64,000 nt of DNA from Schistocephalus solidus (GCA_017591395.1 WEDG01002113.1:43565-107564), one strand, 5' to 3'; counted from the stretch's first letter, positions 1-9,821 are shown. The notes: generated by a model not told the origin, from the sequence alone. Translations and numbers: made by a program.

Positions 1-162
1 CGGCCGGTTAACCTAAATTTCATTGATCAGTCTTCAGGACGCATTGGTGAAAAGTTAGTTAAGTTGCTGTAAGGTTCAAAGACCGCGTCATTGTGAGAAA
101 AGGATAGGTAAGGACTGCTTGTGCGAACCCCCTAACCCGTCAACGAATGCTAACCCGAGAGT

Positions 163-211
163 TCGACCGTCGATTCTGACGAAGTCAACCATGTGCTCCA
201 CAGTATGACAG
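163..211 (+). repeat. R repeat, short 5' fragment
   Basis: About 50 bases match the beginning of the GC-rich R repeat (a TTCGACCGTCGATT block, then GTCAACCATGTGCTCCAC). The same start is seen near 40,240, 46,330 and 7,700. The rest of the first 1.1 kb shows no gene, exon or repeat that I recognise. Confidence 0.55.
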
Positions 212-1164
212 CATTAACCCAAAAGAACACAAGGGATAGGGGTAAGACTAGGAATCTGTTGGCGTATAGGTACGTGTGGAGTGGTAAGAGCGTATTGCGG
301 TCTACTTGGATGCGAAAAAACCACCTCTTTTGACATTTGAAGGTGGCTAACAAGTTACCACCATTTAAACTGTTGTACCCCACTTATCGATTGTGTCCAT
401 TATGAGGTTCTTACGTTGGCGGTTAGGGGGATCGTGCAACCATTCGTTGCCAAACGATAAACTAAAGGGGGTAACGAAATGAGGCGCAGAACTGCTGCAC
501 CATGTTGGGCAAAAAGAAGAGGTTCTCTGACAGTAGGTTTTCAATGGCTTTGGTCGTCACAGGGCTGCGAATGTCCAATCCGCGAAACTTGTTAGACAAG
601 GTGCGCTGTAAAGGAACGCTGCGACTGGGCTGGCAGTTTCAACGATCAAGTTATCTCTTCGTCATTTGGCAACCTCTCCAACCCCAGCCACTAAGGCACC
701 ATGATTCGTCAAAAGTGTATCAAATTGGATTTTAGTAAGAAAATGCTGCGTCCCACTAGGTCTTCTCGTTGTCATAATGCTTTGGAGGAAAAAACACCAA
801 TGTTTAGACTAGGCAGGACGTCTGGTGAGGCACAACACCTCCGTCTTATGTGTACGGAGGTGCGTACCGACGCACGCGGGTTAGTGACTAACAATGCGAC
901 CGCACCTGCTAGGCCTACAGCAAGTCACGTGGCTTTATTCAGTCAGCTAGGTCGACGTGATTCAGGTTCGGCTCCACTACTGTCAGTGCAGATGACCATG
1001 ATTGTAATAATGACCATTACGAGAATGCTGACAAAGATGGTGATGATGATGGTGGTGATAGTGATCCTCCCAGTGATGGCAACTATTACTAGCAAGGTTA
1101 ACGCCAGAGTGCAGAGTTGAAGGTGGCTAATTCACTCCAAGAATGCCCAACGCCGAAAGTTCCA

Positions 1165-1540
1165 TCGACCAATGCAACCATCAGTTCAACCGTAGCCAGC
1201 GACAAAGTCTACCGTGGGCGCAGGACGGTAAATTATAATGTTGGCAGGCTTGCGCAGCAGCCACAGCACTCTCGCCTTCTTCATCCACCTGGGTCTGATG
1301 GCTGACAAGGCTGAACGGCTCATCTACGCGTGCCACACATGGCCTCATCCGCATACGATGGACCATGCTTCCAAAGAACAAAGTGGGCGGCTCCGATTCC
1401 ATGAGAGTGACATAGGGGCTTCATTCAGAGGGAACTACTGTAGCCTGCCTCTAAATCTTGCGAAGACCGATTTGGTGACTGAAAAGAAGACCAACGCGGC
1501 CCTGCGAGTCACAAAAGGCGAATCTGATTAGCTAGTTCAC
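1165..1540 (+). repeat. R repeat copy, diverged
   Basis: This copy lies just beyond the last ClC exon in the window. It begins with an AGTTCAACCGTAGCC-like block and a CTACCGTGGGCG block. A GCAGCCACAGCACTCTC stretch and a CACCTGGGTCTGATGGC segment follow, and it ends in a CTGCGAGTCACAAAAG motif shared with the copy near 13,880. It is far less well preserved than the 7.7 kb and 40.2 kb copies. Short open frames here are not conserved between copies, so I treat it as non-coding. Confidence 0.55.
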
Positions 1541-1675
1541 AGCTTAAACTAACGTGCTTATTTGTGCACACCTTCTCAAAGATCAGTGCAAAAACGGTCG
1601 GAAAGCTTAGCAAACTATATTTTTGTTCGCAATAATCAGGGTTACTTTTCTGAAGTTAGTGGTTGAGTGACTTAC

Positions 1676-1939
1676 ACCAAGAATGCCCAGCGAAGCGAAA
1701 GGGATGAGTTCCAGAAAATGCCAGCTTGTATCGTGATCCACAGAAAACATGATGAAATGATCGTCACCGAAGGGGTTAAGTACACGAGCTACGTAGGCCG
1801 CGGCCAGGGCACAGAAGAAAGATCTGAAGAGGGTCTTCATGGGGAAGTAGAAGCTAGCAACTTCCAGGGAGAAGAGGACACCACCGATCGGAGCTCCGAA
1901 ACAGGCGCCGATGCCGGCAGCGACAGCGGCTGAGATCAA
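1676..1939 (-). CDS. ClC-3/4/5-type chloride transporter/channel, internal exon (helices G-I)
   Basis: This 264 bp exon (88 codons, phase 0 at both ends) has an acceptor CTCGCATAG|TTG and a donor GGT|GTAAGT. It encodes the stretch ISAAVAAGIGACFGAPIGG, then GVLFSLEVASFYFP, then an NPFG segment and ELIPFASLGILG. These align without gaps to vertebrate ClC-3/4/5, and the preceding exon ends ...AKTRE, exactly where those proteins continue REV-LSAASAAG. The family are dimeric chloride channels or Cl-/H+ exchangers of endosomes and plasma membrane. Where ClC-3/4/5 have FSLEEVSYYFP, the second glutamate (the internal proton acceptor of exchangers) is valine here (GTT at 1861-1859), as in ClC-1, ClC-2 and ClC-K channels. 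The next coding exon is not visible in 1-1675, so the gene leaves the window. Confidence 0.93.
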
Positions 1940-2274
1940 CTATGCGAGAAAAAAGCAATTACTAAGAACAATAGGAGACAAATATTCTTGAGAATTGGCA
2001 TAGTGCGCACTGCTGGAGGACGATGCAGCGTTTGGTGGGAAATGGATGCAAATGCTTACAAACTTTTGAAGATTTTTCAACAATAAGAAGTTGAACAAAC
2101 TGAAAAAGTTTGAAAATAACTATCTTGACAAGTTAAGCATCTGGGTTCTACAGATTGTCACAGCTCACATATTGTTTGAAACGCTGCCTGTTTTTCCATA
2201 GTTATAAAAGGATTTCATTCTATTGGACAGGCACGTCCGCTATCATACAACATCGGATATTACTACGCATGATT

Positions 2275-2340
2275 ACAAGTAGTATTATTAGAAGTAATAG
2301 CAGTAGTAGGTGATGTTGTAGTAGAAGTAGTAGTATTAGC

Positions 2341-2404
<64 letters not shown>

Positions 2405-3262
2405 ATATAAGCGGTAGTATCAGCGTAGTAGGAGAAGTAAAATTATTAGAAGTAGTAGTAGCAGCAGCAGTACCAGTAGTGGCGGTAGTAGTAGTATTAG
2501 CAGTAGTAATAGTGGTAGTAGTATTATTAGTAATAGCAGTAGTAGCAGTATTAGCAGTATAAGTAGTGGTGGCAGAATTATTATCGGTAGTAACGGTAGT
2601 AGTAGTATCGGTAGTAATAGCAGTAGCAGTAGTATTAGTAGAAGTGGTGGCAGTAGTAGTATCGGTAGAAGTGGTAGCCTTAGTATTAGCAGTATAACTA
2701 GTGATTGTAGTCGTATTATTAGCAGTAATAGTAGTGGTAGTATTAGTAGTAGTAGCAGTAGTAGTATCGGTAGTAATAGCAGTAGAAGTAGTGATAGTAG
2801 AATTAGTAGAAGTACTGGTGACAGTAGTAGTGGCAGTAATAGCAGTAGTGGTATAAGCAGTAGCAGTAGTGATATAAGAAGAAGTGTAGTGGTGGCAGTA
2901 GTAGTAGCGGTAGTAGTGAAAGTATTATTAACAGTAGAAGAAGTGGTGGTAGCAGTAGTATTAGTAAAAGATGTAGTAGTAGCATTGGCAGCAGAATTGA
3001 TAGTGGTGTCGGTAGTAATAGCAGTACAATTAGTATTGGTAGTAGTATTAGCAGTAGAAGTGGTAGTAGTAGTAGTAGAAGTATCGGTTTTTAATATCAG
3101 TAGTATTAGTAGCAGTGGTTGTAGTAGTAACATTAGCAGTAGTAATAGTATTAGTAGTAGTAGTGGTATTAGTATTGGAAGTAGTGGTAGTAGTATTAGT
3201 AGTAGCGGTCGAAGTAGTAGTAGTCGTAGTAGTAGTAGTAGTGATAGCGCGGTAAATATGTC
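2275..3262 (+). repeat. AGT-type trinucleotide repeat tract in ClC intron
   Basis: Almost a kilobase is built of AGT triplets with interspersed GGT, AGC, ATT and GAA variants. A nearly perfect (AGT)n core of about 20 units lies near 2340-2402. The plus strand has very little cytosine. It sits in the 4.1 kb intron between the exons at 1939-1676 and 6278-6055. The long Leu/Thr/Ile or Ser/Val open frames across it are products of the triplet periodicity, not genes. Confidence 0.95.
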
Positions 3263-3429
3263 CGCAAAAAAATTAAAACGGGTCTGAGTCATAGTCCAAG
3301 GCAAGAGAAGTATGAACTTTCAGATAAAACGAAGCACAAGTTGGATTTTTCAAAATTAGCCAATGTCCTACCTTCAACCGCTGAGTCTGTGAGGCTCTAA
3401 TAAGTTTACCAGTAACCGGTTTTTGCAAA

Positions 3430-3750
3430 CCCGTTCTGTTATGCATTTCGTTCAAACCCTGTGATGATTGGTCCCAGACGTGAGCGACTGTCGTCGAGGT
3501 CAGCCGAGGACAGTTAATGGACTCAGGGTGCAGAATGCAGTAGGTCACATTACTTGTGACCTTTATGGCACTCCTACTCACTTAGGATCCGAGAAGACCC
3601 GCTTCCCTCTGGTTGTATGAAATTCCGGTTAACGAGTGTGTTGACTAGTAGTGGGCATCGTGGCATTGCGTCCAAACCCTGTTCATTTGTCCGCAGGACT
3701 ACGACGTGAGCGATTGCCTGGACTGTCGTCGAGGTCAGACGAGGACGATA
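3430..3750 (+). repeat. Two direct copies of a short intronic repeat
   Basis: A block with CAAACCCTGT, then GACGTGAGCGA, then CTGTCGTCGAGGTCAG, occurs at about 3450-3510 and again at about 3665-3750. The second copy carries a small internal expansion. Spacing is about 220 bp. I do not recognise the family, and nothing here suggests coding. Confidence 0.5.
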
Positions 3751-4029
3751 TTCATGCACGCACTCCCTTCTACCCCTACGTACTGAAACATGCATTGAGC
3801 ACCTTCCTCGGTTTCAGGTGGCCTGGCTCTGTGCAGCCAGTAGATTGGCGTTTATTAATTCATTTAGTGCATGCACAACACCACATGGGCGCCAGTCCGG
3901 AAAGAACAGAATGCACTGTCTGCCCAAACCCTGTGTTGCTGAGAAAGGCCATTGAATAGTTTAAAAAATCAGCCATTCGATAAGAAAACTGCTTAGGGCC
4001 ACGAGCGGGTGAACCTGTTGGGGATGAAC

Positions 4030-4195
4030 AGGTGGAACCGACAAAGACAAGGCAGACTGGGATGGCCATTTCTGGCTTATTAGCCGTCATCAGCCAGCCA
4101 TACCCAACCCCAGGTGTGGATCACCCGAGATTCGGACCCGCGAGCTTTGTTCATTGAGTCAAACGCTTTACCAATGAGCCACGGGCCCGTTGTTT
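4030..4195 (-). mobile_element. tRNA-derived SINE copy (minus)
   Basis: On the minus strand, a head with TGGCTCATTGGTAAAGCG (box A-like) is followed about 45 bases later by GGTCCGAATCTC (box B-like). A non-tRNA body follows, with GGCTGATGACGGCTAATAAG, then CCAGAAATGGCC and a GTCGGTTCCACC end. Box A and box B are the internal RNA polymerase III promoter of tRNA genes. The body without a tRNA acceptor partner, and its recurrence in the window, make this a SINE rather than a tRNA gene. Confidence 0.75.
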
Positions 4196-4339
4196 TGCCG
4201 GTTGCGATCGGGAATAGTAAATGTGAAAGTTTGGTGTTCACCGATCTGGTTAAGGAAAACGTATGTTCCGCTGTGCCTTGGAGCTCACTTTAGGGGCCTC
4301 ACGGGCAGTCGCATAGCGACTTGAGAAAAATGTTGATAA

Positions 4340-4440
4340 GATGGAACCGACAAAGACAAGGGAGACCGGAATGGCCATTTCTGGCTTATTACCGTCAAAA
4401 CCAATCCCAGGTGTAGATCACCTGGGATTCGAACGCAGAG
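4340..4440 (-). mobile_element. 5'-truncated tRNA-derived SINE (minus)
   Basis: The minus strand starts within box B (GTTCGAATCCCAGGTGATC). It continues through the same CCAGAAATGGCC body and GTCGGTTCCATC end as the copy at 4195-4030. The tRNA-like box A half is missing. It abuts head-to-head the plus-strand SINE that begins at 4440. Confidence 0.7.
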
Positions 4441-4640
4441 GACAACGGGCCAGTGGCTCAATGGTAGACTGTTACACTTAATTACTAAAGGTTCCGGCTT
4501 CGAATCTCAGGTGATCCACATCCAGTAGTGGATTACGACGTGCAAACTCACAAATCAAGTTAAAGGACATGCTCGCCCTGGGGCTTAATCTCGAACTCTC
4601 GTAGGCAGTCGCATAGCCTGAGGAAAACAGTACGCCGTAC
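4440..4640 (+). mobile_element. tRNA-derived SINE head (plus)
   Basis: The box A-like AGTGGCTCAATGGTAGA lies near 4450, and the box B-like GGCTTCGAATCTCAGG near 4495. A GATCCACATCC follows, corresponding to the same position in the minus copies. The downstream part (CTGGGGCTTAATCTC, then GGCAGTCGCATAGC) resembles the second module also seen near 4300. Together with its neighbour it makes an inverted SINE pair. Confidence 0.65.
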
Positions 4641-4839
4641 TTCGTAGACGCCTTTGTAAGTAGACGAGAAAATGGCTCCATTCAGACAGCAGGTTGCCGA
4701 AAAGCCACTTGAGAAAGATAATTTCGGCCCAATTCAGAGAAATTAAACTTTGTTTTGTTCCTGTTTAATCGAGATACTAGACTTTTCGGTAAGGACGCCC
4801 ACAATACATGTGGCTTTGCGCAAAATTCCGGGAAAATTA

Positions 4840-4990
4840 TGGTAAGGATTAAGGTGAGGGCTAGGGCTAAGTAAAGGGTTAGGCTCCGGATGGGCTAAGG
4901 GATTAAGGTTTGGGTTCGTGTTAACTGTAGGGGTTTAGGTTTAGGGTAGGGCAAGGGTTAAGATTAAGGTGATAGGTTAGTTTGATGTTA
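4840..4990 (+). repeat. Degenerate TTAGGG-like interstitial tract
   Basis: About 150 bases are dense in GGTTAGG, GGGTTAGGC, GGTTTAGGGTAGGG and GGGTTAAG variants. This resembles decayed TTAGGG telomeric repeats, the usual metazoan and flatworm telomere unit. No perfect array remains, and both sides continue into ordinary intron sequence, so this is internal DNA and not a chromosome end. A simple GT/AG-rich low-complexity origin is the alternative. Confidence 0.5.
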
Positions 4991-5289
4991 GACACGAATA
5001 TATTTACGCTTCCCTAAATTTGCCACAGTGCAGCTTATTTTAAGCGGGCGGGGCGGTTCCTATTCCCGGGTCCTGTTTACGCGGCCAGACAAGACATCTG
5101 TACAGAATTTTTCCCAAGCAAAAAAGCAAAGAGAAATGTCCGTGTTAAAAACCTGCGATCAGCTGCCTCAAGGGTGATGACGTGTTAAACGTGATCAAGC
5201 AACGGTTCCAATACATGATTTAACGGACATCGCCTCGAAATTGATGGCTAAGAAAGATGTCCTGTCTGTGCGCGTCTAGCTAAATTGTA

Positions 5290-5650
5290 CCTTTGAGTTA
5301 ACATGTGGCGGTGGATGGAAGGAAGTTGGACACACGTCAAAGTGACACCCAACACGTAGCAGATCCAACGACCGGCTGTTACGCCATTCGTAGGCCGCGG
5401 AGATACGGGACCGTGCAAGCAAGGCGCAAGGGGACATATGTCCCTTATTCTAGCCCTGGGTTGAGCGCATCGCCCCTCCCTGTGTTGTGCTGGACCTCAG
5501 TGCGGAGGCCTAGGCCCTCTCCCATCTCCTGTCTTCTTGACTCTGCCTTGACAATGGGCCCAGATGGGGGAGTGGAAGAGAGGGTGTGAGGCGGATGCAC
5601 TGCAAGTCTACTCTCACTAAACTCCAGCGCAAGTAACCGTCTCGGGTTGA
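5290..5650 (-). repeat. R repeat copy, reversed and diverged
   Basis: The plus strand shows the reverse complement of the R body: CTCTCCCATCTCCTGTCTTCTTGACTCTG (seen in short form), TTGACAATGGGCCCAGATGGG, then AAGTCTACTCTCACT. These blocks mirror 27,930-28,040 in the same orientation. The ACAATGGGCCCAG block corresponds to CTGGGCTCAGTAG near 13,630. No intact gene is encoded. Confidence 0.5.
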
Positions 5651-6054
5651 GCGCACATTGATACTGTTGGCTCCGCAGAATGCACTAACTTCGTCTACTG
5701 GGGTTACCAACCGAAAAGAGGTAACTACTCACGAATTAACTGGGCGATTATGTCTAAATATCCGATTACGAACATACAAAGATAGAAGATACGTAAATAG
5801 CATCAGATTCTGCCTATTAAGTGCACCCCTAAGTCAATAATGCCCGTTGTACCATAGGCTGATAAAGCTGTTAAATAAACTAAAAACAGGCGTTGTCTCA
5901 GTGGCTACGGCCCTTATCAGTTCAAGCTCTAGACTTGTCTCCTGTTCCATTATGATAGATACACTAACTAGCCCATATTTTTCAACTTCCAGTGACTACA
6001 GACAGTGGGCATAAGAAAATTGCACAAATGGCCTCATTCGTCAGGTCGGTTCAC

Positions 6055-6278
6055 CTCGCGTGTCTTAGCGCCGTTGCGACCATACTTGGGAAAGAGACGG
6101 GAGAGGAGGCGAGCACAACAGGCACCCACGTGCACCATCGGACCGTCATGGCCAATGCAGAGGCCGGTGGAGACGGATAGTGGTAGACCGGCCAGTTTCA
6201 CCACCAGGGTCCAGGGCTCCAGAAAGTTGCGAATCTCAAAGCCTCCCAAAATGGTCTTGACCTCGGGAATGCCACTGC
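6055..6278 (-). CDS. ClC-3/4/5-type chloride transporter/channel, internal exon (helices D-F)
   Basis: This 224 bp exon has acceptor CCTTCATTTCAG|GC and donor GAG|GTGAAC. Its first two bases complete a glycine codon begun at 11,218, restoring the ClC signature GSGIPE. It then encodes VKTILGGFEIRNFLEPWTLV, the loop STGLCIGHDGPMVHVG and LFPKYGRNGAKTRE. Order and spacing match ClC-3/4/5 residue for residue. The GSGIP and GxxGP segments are the N-termini of helices that bind chloride in the pore. The usual GKEGP reads GHDGP here, so the gating glutamate is aspartate (GAC at 6147-6145). The exon ends in phase 0, compatible with the exon at 1939. Confidence 0.95.
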
Positions 6279-6489
6279 CTGAAATGAAGGGGAAGAGAGG
6301 GGAGAGAGAGAGAGGGAGAGAGGATGCCACGGACTTTCTCATCACCAAAAAAGAGTGGAAAAAATTCTCGCAAAATGTCGGTTGGCGCAGAGTATACTGG
6401 TAGCTTTCACTTGCCTTTTCCGGCAAATGTCTCTGATGATGGTTTCGAGCCAGAATCTGAAACGTCAGGCCAATAAACGTCTTGATACT

Positions 6490-6775
6490 AGGGAGAGTGG
6501 AATGGCCATTTCTGGCTTACTAGCTGTCATCATTCAGCCATACCGAATCTCAGATGTGGACTACCCAAGGCTCAAACCAATGACCTGCTGGCCTATTCTA
6601 CCGATAATAATAGACGCTGTGTGGCTACTGGTGGGGCTCTAGAGTGCACCCCAAGGCACAACGTGACGACTGAGCCCTGTAACCGATCGGTGAGCGCCCA
6701 TTTACGATTGCTATTATTGCCAATCAAAACCGGCAAGACGAGCCCATGGATCAATGGCTAAGTCAGAATGTGCAA
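6490..6775 (-). mobile_element. tRNA-derived SINE copy with second module
   Basis: Read on the minus strand this has the TTGAGCCTTGGGTAGTCC remnant of box B, then GATGACAGCTAGTAAG, CCAGAAATGGCC and the body end. The plus-strand-downstream part (GGGGCTCTAGAGTGCACC, then GTAACCGATCGGTGAGCGCC) is the second module repeated at 8,505-8,570 and, reversed, near 46,000. Box B has lost its TTCGA core, so this copy is old. Confidence 0.6.
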
Positions 6776-6779
6776 CAAC

Positions 6780-7690
6780 GATAATATTGAACAGGAGTTT
6801 ATAGGTGTCTCGCGGGGGTTGTTGCAATTCTCATTCCTACGTTGGTCGGTTGGGGTTGGGGGTAGGTCGTGGGCGATGTCTGTGTATTAAATATGGGGAG
6901 TGTGCATGACTGTCATTATTAGGTTTGGGCGGCGTGCGGGCACTACCTGCAGTCGGTCACGGCAGGCAGACCGCGTGTACCAACGTCTTCCTACAACAGT
7001 GGGTTGGATTCGTTAACCGAGTAGCAACCGCCTTGGCTGTTGCTAGCATCCGTTGGCGTAGGTCTTTAAAGTGGTTCGCCGGTACCCGGTAGACAATTTA
7101 GAAAGGGTTCTTTGACAGCGACTCAATGCTCCATGTCATCTAGCTGTGAAATAATAGGACTCAAATCGATCTATTTTCACCTCTACCTAGTTAGGCAAAC
7201 ATGTGGTGGCATACCCCTCTTTCCTAGGCGCTTCGTTGCACGGCCAATTTATCACACTCCATAGGATTAGGTGATGTGGAGCACATTAAAATGGATGAAA
7301 CAGTAGTCGGTAGTTACCTCCAATCGTAGGAGGGAAGAGGTAGTGGATAAAGAGCGCTCATGATAGCTGTCTTTAGGCTTCGCTTGCTGCGTCTCCTTAA
7401 AAATGAATTCTTGGAACATTCCTAAAGGTGGTCACTTGGAGCCTTACTTGGCGGATTTCAGTTGAGAACCAGAATCAGTCCAAAAAATCCTGTTTAAACA
7501 AAAAAAGAAGAGGCAAAAATAGTCTCCATTTTTTTATTGAAATTTCTCACGAAGTTAGGTCTCTCTAACTGGCAGTATGTGAAATGAATAGAGACAAATG
7601 TCACATTGCAAGTTTGTTCGCTCAAGGCAAGCCGGGAATTAATTGAAGCCTGGGCCTCTGATGACAACTCAGTCAATCGATAGATCGACC
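6780..7690. other. Intronic DNA, nothing recognised
   Basis: No exon-like frame with splice borders, no RNA gene and no repeat shared with other parts of the window was found in this part of the ClC intron. Confidence 0.5.
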
Positions 7691-8310
7691 TGGTACCGGC
7701 ATACGACAGTTCAACCGTCGTAGTTCGACGATGTCCACCGTATGCACTATGGAAGGGAGGTGCAGGGACGGTGACTTGCGCGTGATTTAGTTTAAAGTGA
7801 TAGTAGCCTTGCGCTGCAGCTACCGCACTCTTTCCTCCTCCCCCACCTGAACTCGGTGTCATGACAGAGTAAAGAAGACCGGAGGTGGGAGAGGGCGCAG
7901 GTGGCTGGCGCGGCCGCAGCCGCCTCTCGGCGTATCACCACAACTATGGCTCGGATCCCACGGAGTGGGAGTGCCATAAAGACCACATTGAGAGGGAGCC
8001 ATTACAGCCTGACTCTCAGTCCGCCAGTCTGCCACTGCACACAAAACACACACATTGGGCTGACCACGCGGTCCGAGTTATGCCGTCAGTTGGCAAACTT
8101 CCAAGCCAAGTCTGACGCAGAAGTGGGCGCAGCTGCTGGTGAGCTCGCCTACGTGTACTACGTACACGACCTGGCCCCCCAAACACAGAATCAGGATTTC
8201 ACACAACAGGGGGTTGATCGGCTCTTATCTCAGTGTGAGATAGCCAGAGGTCACGTTGAGAAGGAGCCATCGCAGCCTGACTCACAGACCACCAGGCCGA
8301 CATAAAACAA
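7690..8310 (+). repeat. R repeat, one of the two best copies
   Basis: The blocks, in order, are a TTCAACCGTCGTAGTTCGACGATG start, CACCGTATGCACTATGG, GTGCAGGGACGGTGACTTG, a purine-poor CTTTCCTCCTCCCCC stretch and GGTGTCATGACAGAG. CTCGGATCCCACGGAGTG, GTGCCATAAAGACCACATTG, CAGCCTGACTCTCAGTCC and GGGCTGACCACGCGGTCC follow. A second module runs from about 8,115 with GACCTGGCCCCCCAAACACAG and GAGCCATCGCAGCCTGACTC. The same two modules, in the same order, form the copy at 40,236-40,960. No terminal inverted repeats or long conserved frame was seen, so its class is unresolved. Confidence 0.8.
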
Positions 8311-8359
8311 CTGCGGAGTGTAGATCATATGAGGGTCATAGCTGAGGGCCGAGAAGGTC

Positions 8360-8790
8360 ATGAACTGCGCCGATTTTCTACAAAACCACTATGGCTGGTT
8401 GATGACGGCTGCTAAGCCAGAAATAGCCACTCCAGTCTCCCTTATCTTGGTCAGTAATATCATTCTGTCTCTATCAGTAGCCACTTTGCGGCTGCTGGTG
8501 GGGCTCTAGAGTGAGCCCGAAGGCAAAACAAGACGAATGAGTCCCGTAACCGATCGGTGGGCGCCCATCTACAATTGTTAATATTCCCGATCGAAACCAA
8601 CAAGATAACGAACTCGTGGCGCAGTGGGTAGAGTTGGATTTCTAAACAACGGGTTGCCAGTTCAAGCCTCGGGGTGCCACAACAGCTGAGGTTGAGTATT
8701 TCTGGCTGATGGCGGCCAGTAAGCCAGAAATTACCATTCAAGTCTCCATTTTCTTGGTCGGTAATATCATTCTTACTATAATAAGTATAC
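8360..8790 (+). mobile_element. Dimeric tRNA-derived SINE
   Basis: A body (GGTTGATGACGGCTGCTAAG, CCAGAAATAGCC, then TCTTGGTCAGTAATATC) is followed by the second module GGGGCTCTAGAGTGAGCC and GTAACCGATCGGTGGGCGCC. Then comes a clear tRNA-like head (CTCGTGGCGCAGTGGGTAGAG, shown in part, with box B CAGTTCAAGCCTCGGGG near 8,660). A second body follows, ending again in CTTGGTCGGTAATATCATTC. The two halves share body and end, so this is a head-to-tail pair. It is the best-preserved box A/box B pair in the window. Confidence 0.8.
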
Positions 8791-8794
8791 GATT

Positions 8795-9820
8795 TTCGAT
8801 CCTTAATGATTAGGGAGGCATGGTAGAAAAATTTTGGAACATGCACAAGCCACGTAAGTAGTGATGCGACCACGAAGATCCTTAAGCGACAATACAGGTA
8901 GGCCTGTTCCACGCCAACAAACATCAACACCCTACGTGAGCAATACTTTCCCCCTGTGTCTCGAAAGGCTGGAAGGCCGTCCTTCTGACAACTCTACACC
9001 AGTTCAATGTTCTCGCTCTCTGTCTGTGCATTTTCATGCGAAGCGGCAATGGTTATGAAAGCCTTGACACCAGAGGGCATCCTATAGCCCCGAACAACAC
9101 TGTTATATTTTATATCAGGAGGCTCTTGTGGCTCAATGCGTAATACGACGCGGTAGACGTCACACTAGTAGCCCAGTCCAATACTACACAGGCTGCACCG
9201 TTGGGGCAAGGATATGGCTCCTCACCCCAACAAAAACGTATTTTACATTTTTAAACGAATTACAAACGAGTATGCGATGCAAATACGACTTTACTATTTT
9301 TAAAAATACCACCATACCCGTATTACAGATGCTTTCGCGCCATAGTTCATGAAGGGAAGGGGAGGGTAAACACATTCATGTCTGACCGACCACACCCGTA
9401 ATCTCCACATGCTTGTAATTGGGTTGTGTTGTCTACAGAGCCAGCAGGCTCTCTCCAGAGCTAAGAGGGCATACCCTGGAAATTATTTGCACACAGAGCC
9501 GCGACAAAATAATTTTAAAGAACAGCAAATGGTCTGTGCCTGAGGAAAGCATATAAGCTACCATCGGGTCGTCTTCTGATGCTGTTCGCACATTTTGATG
9601 TGCAGTCTACAGCCACAGAAAGGAAACAGCGAATCCCATATGTGAAGGAGGGCTGTCCGATGACGTTATTTCGACGCAGTGTGCGAAAAGAGTGTAGCAT
9701 CTCATAAATTGTTAACGGAAAATGTGTTTTCGAGAGTTGAAAAAATGGGCTGCCGCCCGAATCATCGTGCAACGATATTTCGGTCGCGCCAGGATACTGG
9801 CTTTTTTGAATGCGTTTCGT
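8795..9820. other. Intronic DNA with a possible isolated box A
   Basis: Apart from a box A-like TTGTGGCTCAATGCGTA near 9,129, which could be the head of a decayed SINE, nothing was recognised. The open frames here do not resemble known proteins and have no splice context in the ClC frame. Confidence 0.4.
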
Positions 9821-9821
9821 T

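Noticed and set aside
701..1120. 139-codon plus-strand frame with a Met/Val/Ile-rich end
   Set aside because: The hydrophobic end comes from a degenerate GATGATGGTGGT-like run; no family similarity and no exon borders consistent with ClC.
2420..3304. 294-residue minus-strand frame rich in Leu, Ile, Pro and Thr, and similar frames on both strands
   Set aside because: It is generated by the AGT-type trinucleotide repeat; periodicity keeps stops away. No start context, domain or conservation can be argued.
4840..4990. True telomere or chromosome end
   Set aside because: The repeats are degenerate and sequence continues on both sides inside a gene.
8615..8690. tRNA gene
   Set aside because: Box A and box B are good, but the acceptor stem does not close and the head is joined to a repeated non-tRNA body, so it is a SINE.
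8460..8930. 156-codon minus-strand frame
   Set aside because: It lies across SINE modules, whose copies elsewhere do not keep the frame open.
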